Source of the DNA: Oscillospiraceae bacterium
GTDB taxonomy: Bacteria; Bacillota; Clostridia; Oscillospirales; Acutalibacteraceae
Assembly (NCBI GenBank): GCA_003486665.1
Contig: DNGF01000036.1
Coordinates: 1-17,804 of the forward strand
Reading direction: 5' to 3'
Length of the DNA: 17,804 nt
This document shows, piece by piece, positions 1-7,419 of the stretch. The translations under genes and the position numbers were made by a program. The stretch's first letter is position 1, and every line of letters begins with the position of its first letter. The notes under the pieces were generated by a model. It was not told the DNA's origin, ran no database searches, and saw nothing but the letters and a program-made list of their open reading frames with translations.

Positions 1-1
1 C

Positions 2-1507
2 AAGGACTATATTTCTGATGAAGCTATTGCCGATATCAGAAATGCCGGCGTCGCTCCTGTATTTGCGGTTTCGGGTATGCACCTTTCTGTTTGGATAATG
101 GGTTTGTATATGATGCTTGAGCTTTTCGGTGTAAAGAAAAGAACCAATTCATTGATCGGAATCGCTTTTACGCTTTTCTTTATGGCTGTGACAGGCTTTT
201 CACCGTCGGTCTGCAGAGCCGGAATTATGTTTTTATTGATTCTGAGCGGAAATCTGTTCAGGAGAAAAGCGGATTCTCTTAATTCACTCGGCTTTGCCGC
301 GCTTCTTCTCGGAATAATCAATCCGATGATTGTTGCCGATATCGGATTTCTGCTTTCGTTTTCATCGACTCTCGGAATTATTTTATTAAATCCGTGGTTC
401 AGGACTCATGTTGAACCGAAATTAAACGGTATTTTATTTGAGAAGCTATTGAAGTTTATTGCCGAATCGGTGTTTGTTTCTTTGAGCGCAACTGTCGGTT
501 CAATCGGATTTATCATTGTATTTATCGGATATGTTTCAATTTATTCGGTTGTTGCAAATCTGCTTATTACATACATTGCTTCGCTGTGTATGCTTTGCGG
601 CGGCTTTACTGCGCTGATGTATTCTTTTCCCGGCGTCGGAAATGCTTTTGCCGTTATCACCGGATGTCTTGCGAAGTACATTATCGGCGTTATTGAGAAA
701 ATTGCCGAGCTTCCGTTTGCTACGGTTGACACAACAAATGAATACTGGACCTACGGCGTGATTGCTTTTTATGCGCTGGTTCTGTGTTCGTATATTATTT
801 TCAAGAATAAAACCGATTTTAAAATTTCATGCGCCGGCTTAGCCCTTACGGTTTTGTGCTGCTGTCTGCTGTATCATTTTAATTATGCTGACTGCACATT
901 TATCAGAGTGGTTGATACTGATGACAGCATTGCGGTTTTAATTTCACAGAACGGCGGAAGTGCGCTTATCTGTTCCGAGAGTAAAAATAAGTATTTTTCG
1001 TCCGCGGTTACTTCGGCGGCAGAGGATAACGGAGGTAGGCGGCTAAAGCTTATGATTTCCGATGTTGACGGCGGCAATATGTCGGGTCTTTTATCGGTAA
1101 TTAAAGACGGCGTTCCCGATGAGCTGATCGTACCGAAGAGCAACGATTTCTTAAAGGAATTGATGAATGATCGCAAAATAGTTCAATCATCGAATGCAAA
1201 AATTATGCTTTGGAAAAATGCTGAAACTGAATTTGTTTCAAACTCAAATTATTGTGTTGCATATTGTACTGTTCAGGGCGTTGAGGTATGTATTATACTT
1301 CGCTCGGAGGATTACACACGGATTCCCGAAAGATACTTGAAAGGTGACATAATTGTTTCCGCAGAACATCTTGAAAACACGGCGTTTATTGATTCCGTGA
1401 TTGTCGGAGATGATGCGGACGGTTCCGCTCTCTCAACAGGTAAGTACGGAAACATTGATATTAAAATAAAAGATAACAGCTATAAATTTATTATTGAGGA
1501 GGGTTGA
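2..1507 (+). CDS. comEC: ComEC-type DNA uptake channel, 3' part (5' end outside window)
   Basis: ComEC forms the inner-membrane channel that takes up single-stranded DNA during natural transformation. The frame is already open at base 2 (reading KDYISDEAIADIRNAGVAP) and continues to the TGA at 1505-1507, so the N-terminal soluble region and the start lie off the window; the ATG at 77 is internal. The competence-domain signature is clear: AVSGMHLSV near base 68-94, then SVCRAGIMFLL and ADIGFLLSFSSTLGIILL, followed by many hydrophobic segments up to about base 880. The C-terminal part (about 893-1507) matches the position of the metallo-beta-lactamase-like domain of ComEC/Rec2 proteins, but the usual VGQGD segment reads VDTDD and the HxDxDH metal motif reads DVDGGN (1061-1078), so this domain is probably not catalytic. 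holA starts one base after the stop. The family assignment is firm; whether the cell is transformable cannot be told from here. Confidence 0.9.
   Translation, partial: KDYISDEAIADIRNAGVAPVFAVSGMHLSVWIMGLYMMLELFGVKKRTNSLIGIAFTLFFMAVTGFSPSVCRAGIMFLLILSGNLFRRKADSLNSLGFAALLLGIINPMIVADIGFLLSFSSTLGIILLNPWFRTHVEPKLNGILFEKLLKFIAESVFVSLSATVGSIGFIIVFIGYVSIYSVVANLLITYIASLCMLCGGFTALMYSFPGVGNAFAVITGCLAKYIIGVIEKIAELPFATVDTTNEYWTYGVIAFYALVLCSYIIFKNKTDFKISCAGLALTVLCCCLLYHFNYADCTFIRVVDTDDSIAVLISQNGGSALICSESKNKYFSSAVTSAAEDNGGRRLKLMISDVDGGNMSGLLSVIKDGVPDELIVPKSNDFLKELMNDRKIVQSSNAKIMLWKNAETEFVSNSNYCVAYCTVQGVEVCIILRSEDYTRIPERYLKGDIIVSAEHLENTAFIDSVIVGDDADGSALSTGKYGNIDIKIKDNSYKFIIEEG
1496..1503 (+). promoter_or_regulatory. 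Ribosome binding site that fixes the holA start
   Basis: GAGGAGGG lies inside the last comEC codons, five bases before the ATG at 1509. It supports that ATG over the in-frame TTG at 1494, which has no such site in front of it. Confidence 0.8.
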
Positions 1508-1508
1508 T

Positions 1509-2555
1509 ATGCCGCAGATCAATGAAATTGAACTGAAAAAACAGATTAATTCGGGTGATTTTGCACGCCTGTATTTTCTTTACGGCGATGAAAAGTATCT
1601 GATCAGGCATTACTCTTCACTTATTCAGAAGAAGTCGATCGACCCTGCCTTTGCCGATTTTAATTTTCATCAGTATGACGGAAAGGAAATTGATTTTGAC
1701 GCTGTTTCTCAGGCTTCGGAGGCATTGCCGATGATGAGCGAAAGAACGCTTATTTTAATTAAGGATCTTCCCGCAGACAGCTTAAACTCCGATTCGTCGG
1801 AAAAATTCTTAAAATTAATCTCGGATATACCCGACACAACGGTTATCCTTATTTCAAATCCGAGCATTGACGTCAACATGAAGAGTGCAAAGGGTAAAAA
1901 AATACTCTCCGAAATTGACAAAGCAGGCTGTTCCGTCTTGTTTGAGCATATCGGTCTTAATCAGCTTGTTAAGCTTCTCGAAAAAGGAGCTTTGTCGAGA
2001 AATTGTTCGATTTCGCAGTCCGAAGCGAGATATTTGCTGAGTCTTATCGGAGATGATATGACCGTCATTATAAATGAGCTTGATAAGATTTGCGCTTATA
2101 AAAAAGAGGGAGAAATACGCAGAGAGCATATTGACGCCGTTGTTGTTAAAACAGTTCAGGCGAGGGTGTTTGATCTTGCAAAAGCCTTGACCTCCGGCAA
2201 CTGCGACCTGGCAATGGATATTCTCGATACGCTGATTGCCATGAAAGAGGAACCCATCAATATTCTCGGCGCGCTTATTACCCCGTATGTCGATATGTAT
2301 AGAGCAAAGGTTTATGTCAGCGGAGGACTTAGAGCCGAGGATGCCGGTAAGGATTTTAACTATCGCAATAAGGAATTCAGGCTTACCAACGGCGCGAGGT
2401 CGGCTTCAAGATATTCAATAACTCAGCTTCGTGCGTTTCTCGATGTGCTTGACGATGCCGACAGGCTTTTAAAATCAACCTCGGTAAACGGCAGACTTGT
2501 TCTTGAACAAACCATTACCAAGCTTTTTCTTGTTTCAAACGGTGAAAAAATATGA
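1509..2555 (+). CDS. holA: DNA polymerase III subunit delta (HolA)
   Basis: HolA is the delta subunit of the clamp loader, which opens the beta sliding clamp and places it on primed DNA. The 348-residue product fits the family length of about 340. The N-terminal region shows the typical ARLYFLYGDEKYLIR stretch and the later SEALPMMSERTLILIKDLP segment of the AAA-like fold; as is normal for delta, no proper Walker A motif is visible. The middle and C-terminal parts are helical (collar domain). The start at 1509 is chosen because a strong GAGGAGGG site precedes it by five bases; an upstream TTG would extend the protein by five residues. It follows comEC directly, the usual Firmicute order, but rpsT (ribosomal protein S20), which often comes next, is replaced by rnmV, whose ATG overlaps the holA stop as ATGA. 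Confidence 0.92.
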   Translation: MPQINEIELKKQINSGDFARLYFLYGDEKYLIRHYSSLIQKKSIDPAFADFNFHQYDGKEIDFDAVSQASEALPMMSERTLILIKDLPADSLNSDSSEKFLKLISDIPDTTVILISNPSIDVNMKSAKGKKILSEIDKAGCSVLFEHIGLNQLVKLLEKGALSRNCSISQSEARYLLSLIGDDMTVIINELDKICAYKKEGEIRREHIDAVVVKTVQARVFDLAKALTSGNCDLAMDILDTLIAMKEEPINILGALITPYVDMYRAKVYVSGGLRAEDAGKDFNYRNKEFRLTNGARSASRYSITQLRAFLDVLDDADRLLKSTSVNGRLVLEQTITKLFLVSNGEKI

Positions 2556-3145
2556 TTAAGGTAGATCAGATAATCATAGTTGAAGGAAGATATGATAAAA
2601 TCAAGCTTTCCTCCTTAATCGACGGAATCATTATTGAAACAGATGGTTTCGGAATCTTTAAAAATAAAGAAAAGCAGAAATTGATCAGAAAGCTTGCCGA
2701 AACAAAAGGTATAGTTATTCTTACGGACAGCGATTCGGCAGGATTTGTTATAAGAAATTTCATTACATCCATAGTGCCGAAGGAGTACATCACAAATGTG
2801 TATATTCCCGACATTTTCGGAAAAGAAAAGCGTAAGGACAGTCCGTCAAAAGAGGGCAAGCTCGGTGTTGAGGGCGTTTCTGCCGATGTTCTGAAAGAAG
2901 CCTTCAAAAAAGCCGGGATCGGCATTTCGAACAGCAAAATTACCGAGAAAAAGGTTATCACAACCGTTGATTTATATGATGACGGTCTGATCGGCGGAGC
3001 CGACAGTAAGCAGAAAAGAGCTGCGCTTCTGAAAAAGCTTGAGCTTCCCGAAAGGATGTCAACAAAAGCAATGCTTGATATTTTGAACACTTTTCTTACT
3101 TATGATGAATATAAGAAAATTATCGGATCGGAGGATTTAACATGA
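2552..3145 (+). CDS. rnmV: Ribonuclease M5-type TOPRIM protein
   Basis: RNase M5 completes maturation of 5S rRNA in Firmicutes, cutting precursor bound by ribosomal protein L18. The 197-residue product has the TOPRIM core: a first strand ending in [10 protein letters not shown] (Glu11), the ETDGFGIF segment, and ILTDSDSAG with Asp59 and Asp61 as metal-binding residues. The C-terminal half, with [11 protein letters not shown] and the later helices, matches the region often annotated as DUF4093 in this family. The classical motif is EGRDD; here it is EGRYDK, so the second acidic position is one residue later, a form I regard as family variation. It overlaps holA upstream (ATGA at 2552-2555) and ispF downstream (ATGA at 3142-3145), so it is surely cotranscribed. 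A related primase-like TOPRIM protein is the alternative, but length and C-terminus favour RNase M5. Confidence 0.87.
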   Translation: MIKVDQIIIVEGRYDKIKLSSLIDGIIIETDGFGIFKNKEKQKLIRKLAETKGIVILTDSDSAGFVIRNFITSIVPKEYITNVYIPDIFGKEKRKDSPSKEGKLGVEGVSADVLKEAFKKAGIGISNSKITEKKVITTVDLYDDGLIGGADSKQKRAALLKKLELPERMSTKAMLDILNTFLTYDEYKKIIGSEDLT

Positions 3146-3615
3146 GAATCGGACACGGATATGACGTACATAAGCTCGTTGAGGGTCGTGACTTGATCAT
3201 CGGCGGAGTAAAAATACCTTACGAAAAAGGACTTTTGGGACATTCGGACGCAGACGTTCTTCTCCATGCAATAAGCGACTCGCTTTTGGGTGCGGCAGCA
3301 ATGGGCGATATCGGCGGAATGTTTCCCGACAACGATCCTCAGTTCCTTGATGCCGACAGCCTTGTGCTGCTCCGAAAAGTTTATGAAAGGCTGAGGGATA
3401 ACGGCTATGCTGTCATTAATATTGACGCCACTATCATAGCTCAGCGGCCGAAAATGAAGCCTTATATTCCCGAAATGCGTATGAGCATTGCGGCTGCGCT
3501 TTCGACCGAGATCGAAAACATAAGCGTAAAGGCAACGACCGAGGAGGAAATGGGCTTTACCGGCAGGGGAGAGGGAATTTCCGCACATTGCGTTTGCCTT
3601 ATTGATAAAAGATAA
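3142..3615 (+). CDS. ispF: 2-C-methyl-D-erythritol 2,4-cyclodiphosphate synthase (IspF)
   Basis: IspF is the fifth enzyme of the non-mevalonate (MEP) isoprenoid pathway; it cyclises CDP-methylerythritol 2-phosphate to the 2,4-cyclodiphosphate with release of CMP. The 157-residue product is full length and carries all signatures: GHGYDVH with zinc ligands Asp8 and His10, [12 protein letters not shown] with ligand His42, the [11 protein letters not shown] loop, and the [15 protein letters not shown] segment near the C-terminus that binds substrate. It starts in an ATGA overlap with rnmV. ispD, which precedes or is fused to ispF in many bacteria, is not next to it here. The last codons of ispF contain the promoter of cdaA. 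Confidence 0.97.
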   Translation: MRIGHGYDVHKLVEGRDLIIGGVKIPYEKGLLGHSDADVLLHAISDSLLGAAAMGDIGGMFPDNDPQFLDADSLVLLRKVYERLRDNGYAVINIDATIIAQRPKMKPYIPEMRMSIAAALSTEIENISVKATTEEEMGFTGRGEGISAHCVCLIDKR

Positions 3616-3630
3616 AAACTGTGTTATAAT
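3602..3630 (+). promoter_or_regulatory. Near-consensus sigma-A promoter for cdaA-cdaR
   Basis: The -35 box TTGATA (3602-3607) and the perfect -10 box TATAAT (3625-3630) are separated by exactly 17 bases, and a TG one base before the -10 (3622-3623) makes it an extended -10. The -35 lies within the last ispF codons. Transcription would begin near 3637, about 20 bases before the cdaA start. This would let cdaA-cdaR be expressed apart from the comEC-ispF unit. Confidence 0.82.
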
Positions 3631-3656
3631 TTGACAAAAAATTACAGGAGAAAAAT

Positions 3657-4553
3657 ATGAATGCTTTGTTAGAAAATGTCAGCGTCCTCTGGGACAGACT
3701 GCTGGCTCTGTTTTCTTCCTACAACATAATAACGGACACCTTGGATATTGCTTTTGTGGCATTTATCATCTTCAGCGCAATCAAGATGCTGAAAGAAACG
3801 CGCGGTATTCAGATCGTAAAGGGACTTGTGATTGTTGCGATCATATACGCTGTCATCAGTCTTTTGAATATGCAGGCGAGTACCTATCTGTTCAAGACTA
3901 TTCTGCGCGATTTTATCCTTGTTCTTATCATTCTTTTTACGCCCGAAATACGCCATGCACTCGAAACAATGGGACGAAGCAAATTTGCTTTTCTGAACTT
4001 TTTCGGCGCACAGCAGGGTGATGCTCTGTACGAAAGAAAAAAACGCGCAGTGCTTGAAATTTGCAAGGCCTGCCGAGAGATGAGTGACAAAAAGATCGGT
4101 GCGCTGATTATTTTTGAGCGTGAAACAATGCTCGGCGATATAATCAACAGCGGTACCTTGATTGACGCAAAGGTTTCCAAGGAGCTTATTAATTCATTGT
4201 TTTTCCCGAACTCGGCGCTTCACGACGGCGGAGTTGTTATAAGGGACGGAAGAGTTAATGCCGCCGGCTGTATTCTTCCGCTTACGGACAATAATTCCTT
4301 GAGCAGCGAACTCGGAACAAGGCACAGGGCGTCACTCGGAATTACCGAAAAGAGCGACGCTGTTTCCGTTGTTGTTTCCGAGGAAACGGGTTATATTTCC
4401 GTTGCCTGCGGCGGAGAGCTTGAAAGAAATGTTTCCGACGGCGTTCTTATGGAAAGGCTGATGGAATATGTTCTTTCCGATACTGCCGGAAAAGAGAAGA
4501 AATCGTTCTTTTCCGTTCTTCTCACTAAGATAAAGGAGAAGATTAAAAAATGA
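3657..4553 (+). CDS. cdaA: Membrane diadenylate cyclase CdaA (c-di-AMP synthase)
   Basis: CdaA condenses two ATP molecules to cyclic di-AMP, a second messenger that controls potassium and osmolyte uptake and cell wall balance in Firmicutes. The 298-residue protein has three N-terminal membrane helices (about residues 28-45, 51-70 and 78-95, with the conserved ETRGIQIVKG between the first two), then the cytoplasmic DAC domain. The catalytic RHR motif is at residues 222-224 and SEETG follows. The other hallmark motif, normally DGA, reads DGG at 190-192 (context LHDGGVVIRDG); the metal-binding Asp is kept, so I expect activity. The ATG at 3657 has AGGAG six bases upstream. It is translationally coupled to cdaR by an ATGA overlap. 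Also called dacA or ybbP. Confidence 0.95.
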   Translation: MNALLENVSVLWDRLLALFSSYNIITDTLDIAFVAFIIFSAIKMLKETRGIQIVKGLVIVAIIYAVISLLNMQASTYLFKTILRDFILVLIILFTPEIRHALETMGRSKFAFLNFFGAQQGDALYERKKRAVLEICKACREMSDKKIGALIIFERETMLGDIINSGTLIDAKVSKELINSLFFPNSALHDGGVVIRDGRVNAAGCILPLTDNNSLSSELGTRHRASLGITEKSDAVSVVVSEETGYISVACGGELERNVSDGVLMERLMEYVLSDTAGKEKKSFFSVLLTKIKEKIKK

Positions 4554-5839
4554 AAAATAACAGATTAAGCCTGAGAAAACTTTTTTCAAACACAAAATTT
4601 CTTGTTGTATTTTCGATAGTTGTCGCTTTTATTTTCTGGATCGTTGTTGCCCTTGAATATGCGCCGGTTGTTGAGAATGAAATCAAAAATATACCGATCA
4701 AAATTGATATGAATAACAGCGTTCCCGACAAGCTCGGACTTCAGATCTTCGGGCAGAGCGAATACACGCTTAACGTTACGGTAAAGGGCAACAGATACAT
4801 TGTCGGCGGCGATCTTCTGACTGCGGATGATTTTGACGCAACGGCGCAGACCGCTTATGTTGATTCCGCGGGAAAGCACAGCCTGCTTGTTAAAGTTACA
4901 GCCAAGGACGCCAATGCGGACTACGAAATAGTTTCAAAGTCAACCGATTACATTGAGGTTTTCTTTGATAAATATGAGGAAAAAGAGGTTGAGGTTACTC
5001 CGCGAATCGTTTCGGAGCTTGATGATTACACTGCCGACGATTACCTCTTTGACAAAGCGGATATAATCTGCGAAACCAAGACGGTAAAGGTCACGGGCGC
5101 ACAGACGGAGGTAAGCTCTGTTACCGAGGCTTTTGCCGACATTCCGATCGAGAAAAAGCTTACACAGAGCGAAACGATTGACGCATCGGTTGTTCTCAGC
5201 AACGGAAACGATCTTGACCTTAAATATGTCAAAATAAACGGCGAAAGCAGTTTGAATATTCCCGTTACCTTGCCTGTTTATAAGATGCAGACTTCTGCTG
5301 TATCCGTTTCGTTCAAGAACACTCCGTCGGACTACATCAACAGTCCTCTTGTTTACAGCATCTCTCCGAGCAGAGTCAGAGTCGCTGTTTTGCAAAACGG
5401 TTCTGATACAACTAACACTCTTGAAATAGGATCTATCGACTTTTCTCAGATCACTCCGTCAAACAGCAGCTTCACGTTCCTTGCTTCAAACATTAAAACG
5501 GCTAAGTTCCTTGACGGAACGACCTCATTCAGCGTTGATGTTAACACGGACGGATTATCGACAAAGAGTCTGAATCCGGACATAAACTCGATCATGATAA
5601 CGGGCGGAGCAGGCGTGAGTGCAGGCAATGTTGACCTTGATTCGATCGGTGCAGTTACTGTTGTCGGAACACCGACAGCTTTAAGAAGCGTTACTGCGGA
5701 TATGATTGAAATAAGCATTAACCTGACCAATACTAAGCTTGAAGAGGGCGAAAACAACGTTCCCGTCAACGTTACTCTTAAAAATTCAAAGAACTGTTGG
5801 ATCAGCGGAAGTTACACGGCAAATATTGTTATAAACTGA
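4550..5839 (+). CDS. cdaR: CdaR, YbbR-domain regulator of c-di-AMP synthase
   Basis: CdaR is anchored in the membrane and modulates CdaA through its extracytoplasmic YbbR domains. The 429-residue product has a short basic cytoplasmic N-terminus, one membrane helix at about residues 16-36 (rich in V, I, F, with a WIVVALEY end), and then a long beta-rich, Thr/Val/Asp-rich exported region. I read three to four YbbR-like repeats, each with a pattern of the type VTVKGN...V and VTVxGxxxxL, for example around residues 45-135, 140-230 and 345-425. The ATG overlaps the cdaA stop (ATGA at 4550-4553) and an AAAGGAGAA site lies just upstream. The order cdaA-cdaR is the usual one. glmM, which commonly follows, is missing: the gene is closed by a terminator eight bases after its stop. 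Confidence 0.92.
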   Translation: MKNNRLSLRKLFSNTKFLVVFSIVVAFIFWIVVALEYAPVVENEIKNIPIKIDMNNSVPDKLGLQIFGQSEYTLNVTVKGNRYIVGGDLLTADDFDATAQTAYVDSAGKHSLLVKVTAKDANADYEIVSKSTDYIEVFFDKYEEKEVEVTPRIVSELDDYTADDYLFDKADIICETKTVKVTGAQTEVSSVTEAFADIPIEKKLTQSETIDASVVLSNGNDLDLKYVKINGESSLNIPVTLPVYKMQTSAVSVSFKNTPSDYINSPLVYSISPSRVRVAVLQNGSDTTNTLEIGSIDFSQITPSNSSFTFLASNIKTAKFLDGTTSFSVDVNTDGLSTKSLNPDINSIMITGGAGVSAGNVDLDSIGAVTVVGTPTALRSVTADMIEISINLTNTKLEEGENNVPVNVTLKNSKNCWISGSYTANIVIN

Positions 5840-5846
5840 TTACTTG

Positions 5847-5887
5847 ACCGACTGAGCGGTATTTAAGCCGTTCGGTCGGTTTTATTT
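5847..5887 (+). terminator. Rho-independent terminator after cdaR
   Basis: A 13-base-pair stem (arms 5847-5859 and 5868-5880, two G-U wobble pairs, otherwise fully paired and GC-rich) encloses an 8-base loop and is followed at once by a T-rich tract (TTTATTT at 5881-5887). It sits eight bases after the cdaR stop, and ends the cdaA-cdaR unit. Confidence 0.9.
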
Positions 5888-5936
5888 GTAAAATCATTGT
5901 AAATTATTCAGAAAATTTTTCTTTTTCTGTTGTAAA
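5886..5936 (+). promoter_or_regulatory. Candidate PhoB-like operator: three phased TTGTAAA repeats
   Basis: TTGTAAA occurs exactly at 5886-5892, 5897-5903 and 5930-5936. The first two form a 7-base direct repeat with a 4-base spacer (11-base period), the classical layout of OmpR/PhoB-family binding sites. The third starts 44 bases, four such periods, after the first and supplies the weak -35 box of the downstream promoter. Since an OmpR/PhoB-type regulator is the second gene of this operon, autoregulation is a reasonable inference. The surrounding DNA is AT-rich, so chance occurrence is possible. Confidence 0.4.
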
Positions 5937-5959
5937 AACATCTGCCGTTGTGCTATAAT
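5930..5959 (+). promoter_or_regulatory. Extended -10 promoter for the lipoprotein/two-component operon
   Basis: The -10 box TATAAT (5954-5959) is perfect and preceded by TGC (5951-5953), making an extended -10. The best -35 is TTGTAA (5930-5935, four of six consensus bases) with an 18-base spacer. Transcription would begin near 5966, giving a leader of about 55 bases. The weak -35, overlapped by a TTGTAAA repeat, suits an activator-dependent promoter. Confidence 0.75.
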
Positions 5960-5965
5960 GTAATG

Positions 5966-5987
5966 ACATTTAAAATGGGTTAAATGT
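5966..5987. repeat. Perfect inverted repeat at the predicted transcription start
   Basis: The arms ACATTTAA (5966-5973) and TTAAATGT (5980-5987) are exact reverse complements, eight bases each, around a 6-base loop (AATGGG). It begins about seven bases after the -10 box, at the predicted transcription start. It could be an operator for a dimeric repressor or a hairpin protecting the 5' end of the mRNA; its low GC content and lack of a T-tract argue against a terminator. Confidence 0.5.
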
Positions 5988-6006
5988 ATATGTTTCAATT
6001 TTCAAA

Positions 6007-6014
6007 AAAGGAGG
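6007..6014 (+). promoter_or_regulatory. Ribosome binding site supporting a TTG start
   Basis: AAAGGAGG ends seven bases before the TTG at 6022, near-ideal spacing. No in-frame ATG fits the signal peptide that begins at this codon, so the TTG start is well supported. Confidence 0.85.
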
Positions 6015-6021
6015 AAAAAAC

Positions 6022-7419
6022 TTGAAACCGATTAAAACACTTTTGGCAATCTCGGTTATCGTTGCATTGGCTTTATCGCTGAGCGGATGCTCTTTCAGAT
6101 TTTCTTCCTTTGATAATTTACTTCGTCCGCCGAGGCTGTCGGGAGAATATCAGGGCTTGCAGGATACCTTCGAAAAGCTCGTTGATAAGGACTACAGTCT
6201 TTCTACTCCCGAAAACGGGCTTTACAGATCTGCTTTTATCGTAAATGATTTTGACGGCGATAAGGACGAGGAAGCTCTTGTGTTTTATACCGAGAAGAGT
6301 AAGCCCGATCTTGTTAATGTCTACTATTTTGAGTTTAAGGATAACAACTGGGTTCCCGTTAATACATATGACGGACTCGGCAGTTCCGTTGACGAGGTTA
6401 AGATTTCCGACTTGAACCAAGACGGAAAATCTGAAATTATTGTCGGCTGGAATCTTTTTTCAAGCAAGACGAATAAGGTCTTTTCGGTTTACGATATTTC
6501 GTCCGAGAATCTGCGCTTTGTTTCATCGTTTCCGTACTCATATCTTGATATCATTGACGTGAACGGCGACGGTGTTGACGATATTTTGACAATGAACGTC
6601 GATTCATCCGTAGCGGATCATTACACTTCATCGGCGACCGCGTACACTTTTGATTCAAAATTATCATCTATGCAGATTCTCAGCACTGTAAAGACCGATG
6701 GAAATATTTCATCATATTCCGATATTAAGGTTGAGAAAATTGATGACAAGCGTTTGATCTATGTCGAAGCCTTCAAGGGCGACAACGATATGATAACCGA
6801 GGTCCTGTACTGGGACGATGAGTCCGGTTCGCTTGTTTCTCCGCTGTTTGATGTTTCGACACAAACAACCTCACAGACTCTTCGTCATATGAAGCTTTCC
6901 TGCAGAGATATTGATTCGGACGGCTTTTTGGAGATTCCGGTAAGCGTCGATATGTACGGCTCATCGGTCGTTGACACATCTGTCAGCAATACCGTCAGAG
7001 CATCGTCAAAAGAAAATACTGCTCCAACAAAGAGCTTGTATTATACCAAGTGGGTCAAGTTCCGTAACGATAAGCTCAGAGCCGTTCAGTACTCAATCAT
7101 TGATGAGGACGGAGGTTATCTTCTTAACATTCCGAGCAGCTGGGTCGGAAGAATAACCGTACTCGGAAATAACGGGCAGTGGGATTTTTATCATTGGAAC
7201 AGCGCAGAGGAAAAGCTCGGAAAGCTTCTTTTCAGCATTTGCTATTATGACAAAAACGATGAACAAGCGAAGAAGAAATACAGTAATTCAAAGCTTTTGG
7301 CTTCGTATGCAAGCACGGATTATGTTTATTCGATTACATCCGACGGATTTGACTTCGGAGTAACCGAAAAAATTCTGACTGATAATTTTAACACCACGTT
7401 TTTGGGAGGAAAGAAATGA
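6022..7419 (+). CDS. Lipoprotein with FG-GAP/VCBS-like calcium-loop repeats
   Basis: This is a predicted surface lipoprotein of 465 residues. The start is TTG. The N-terminus is a lipoprotein signal: basic MKPIK, a hydrophobic stretch, then the lipobox LSGC with Cys23 as the lipid-modified residue. The mature part holds four Asp-rich loops resembling the calcium-binding DxDxDGxxE loops of FG-GAP/VCBS beta-propeller repeats, beginning at Asp76 (DFDGDKDEE), Asp130 (DLNQDGKSE), Asp179 (DVNGDGVDD) and Asp296 (DIDSDGFLE), each followed by hydrophobic beta-strand residues. No catalytic motif is seen. It is the first gene behind a dedicated promoter and overlaps the response regulator as ATGA (7416-7419), so it very likely belongs to the two-component system, perhaps as an accessory sensor or as a controlled surface protein. 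Its specific function is unknown. Confidence 0.85.
   Translation: MKPIKTLLAISVIVALALSLSGCSFRFSSFDNLLRPPRLSGEYQGLQDTFEKLVDKDYSLSTPENGLYRSAFIVNDFDGDKDEEALVFYTEKSKPDLVNVYYFEFKDNNWVPVNTYDGLGSSVDEVKISDLNQDGKSEIIVGWNLFSSKTNKVFSVYDISSENLRFVSSFPYSYLDIIDVNGDGVDDILTMNVDSSVADHYTSSATAYTFDSKLSSMQILSTVKTDGNISSYSDIKVEKIDDKRLIYVEAFKGDNDMITEVLYWDDESGSLVSPLFDVSTQTTSQTLRHMKLSCRDIDSDGFLEIPVSVDMYGSSVVDTSVSNTVRASSKENTAPTKSLYYTKWVKFRNDKLRAVQYSIIDEDGGYLLNIPSSWVGRITVLGNNGQWDFYHWNSAEEKLGKLLFSICYYDKNDEQAKKKYSNSKLLASYASTDYVYSITSDGFDFGVTEKILTDNFNTTFLGGKK

Noticed and set aside
2566..3090. Minus-strand open frame (174 codons) opposite rnmV
   Set aside because: It mirrors the rnmV frame, is rich in Ser and Phe, and shows no domain; rnmV has intact TOPRIM motifs and overlaps with both neighbours.
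3631..3636. Perfect TTGACA just after the cdaA promoter -10
   Set aside because: The place of a matching -10 falls on the cdaA start codon with no TATAAT-like hexamer, so it is not a second promoter.
5840..6021. Riboswitch or small RNA in the gap after cdaR
   Set aside because: Beyond the terminator, promoter and short inverted repeat, I see no conserved aptamer-like structure, such as a c-di-AMP (ydaO) riboswitch, and the leader is only about 55 bases.
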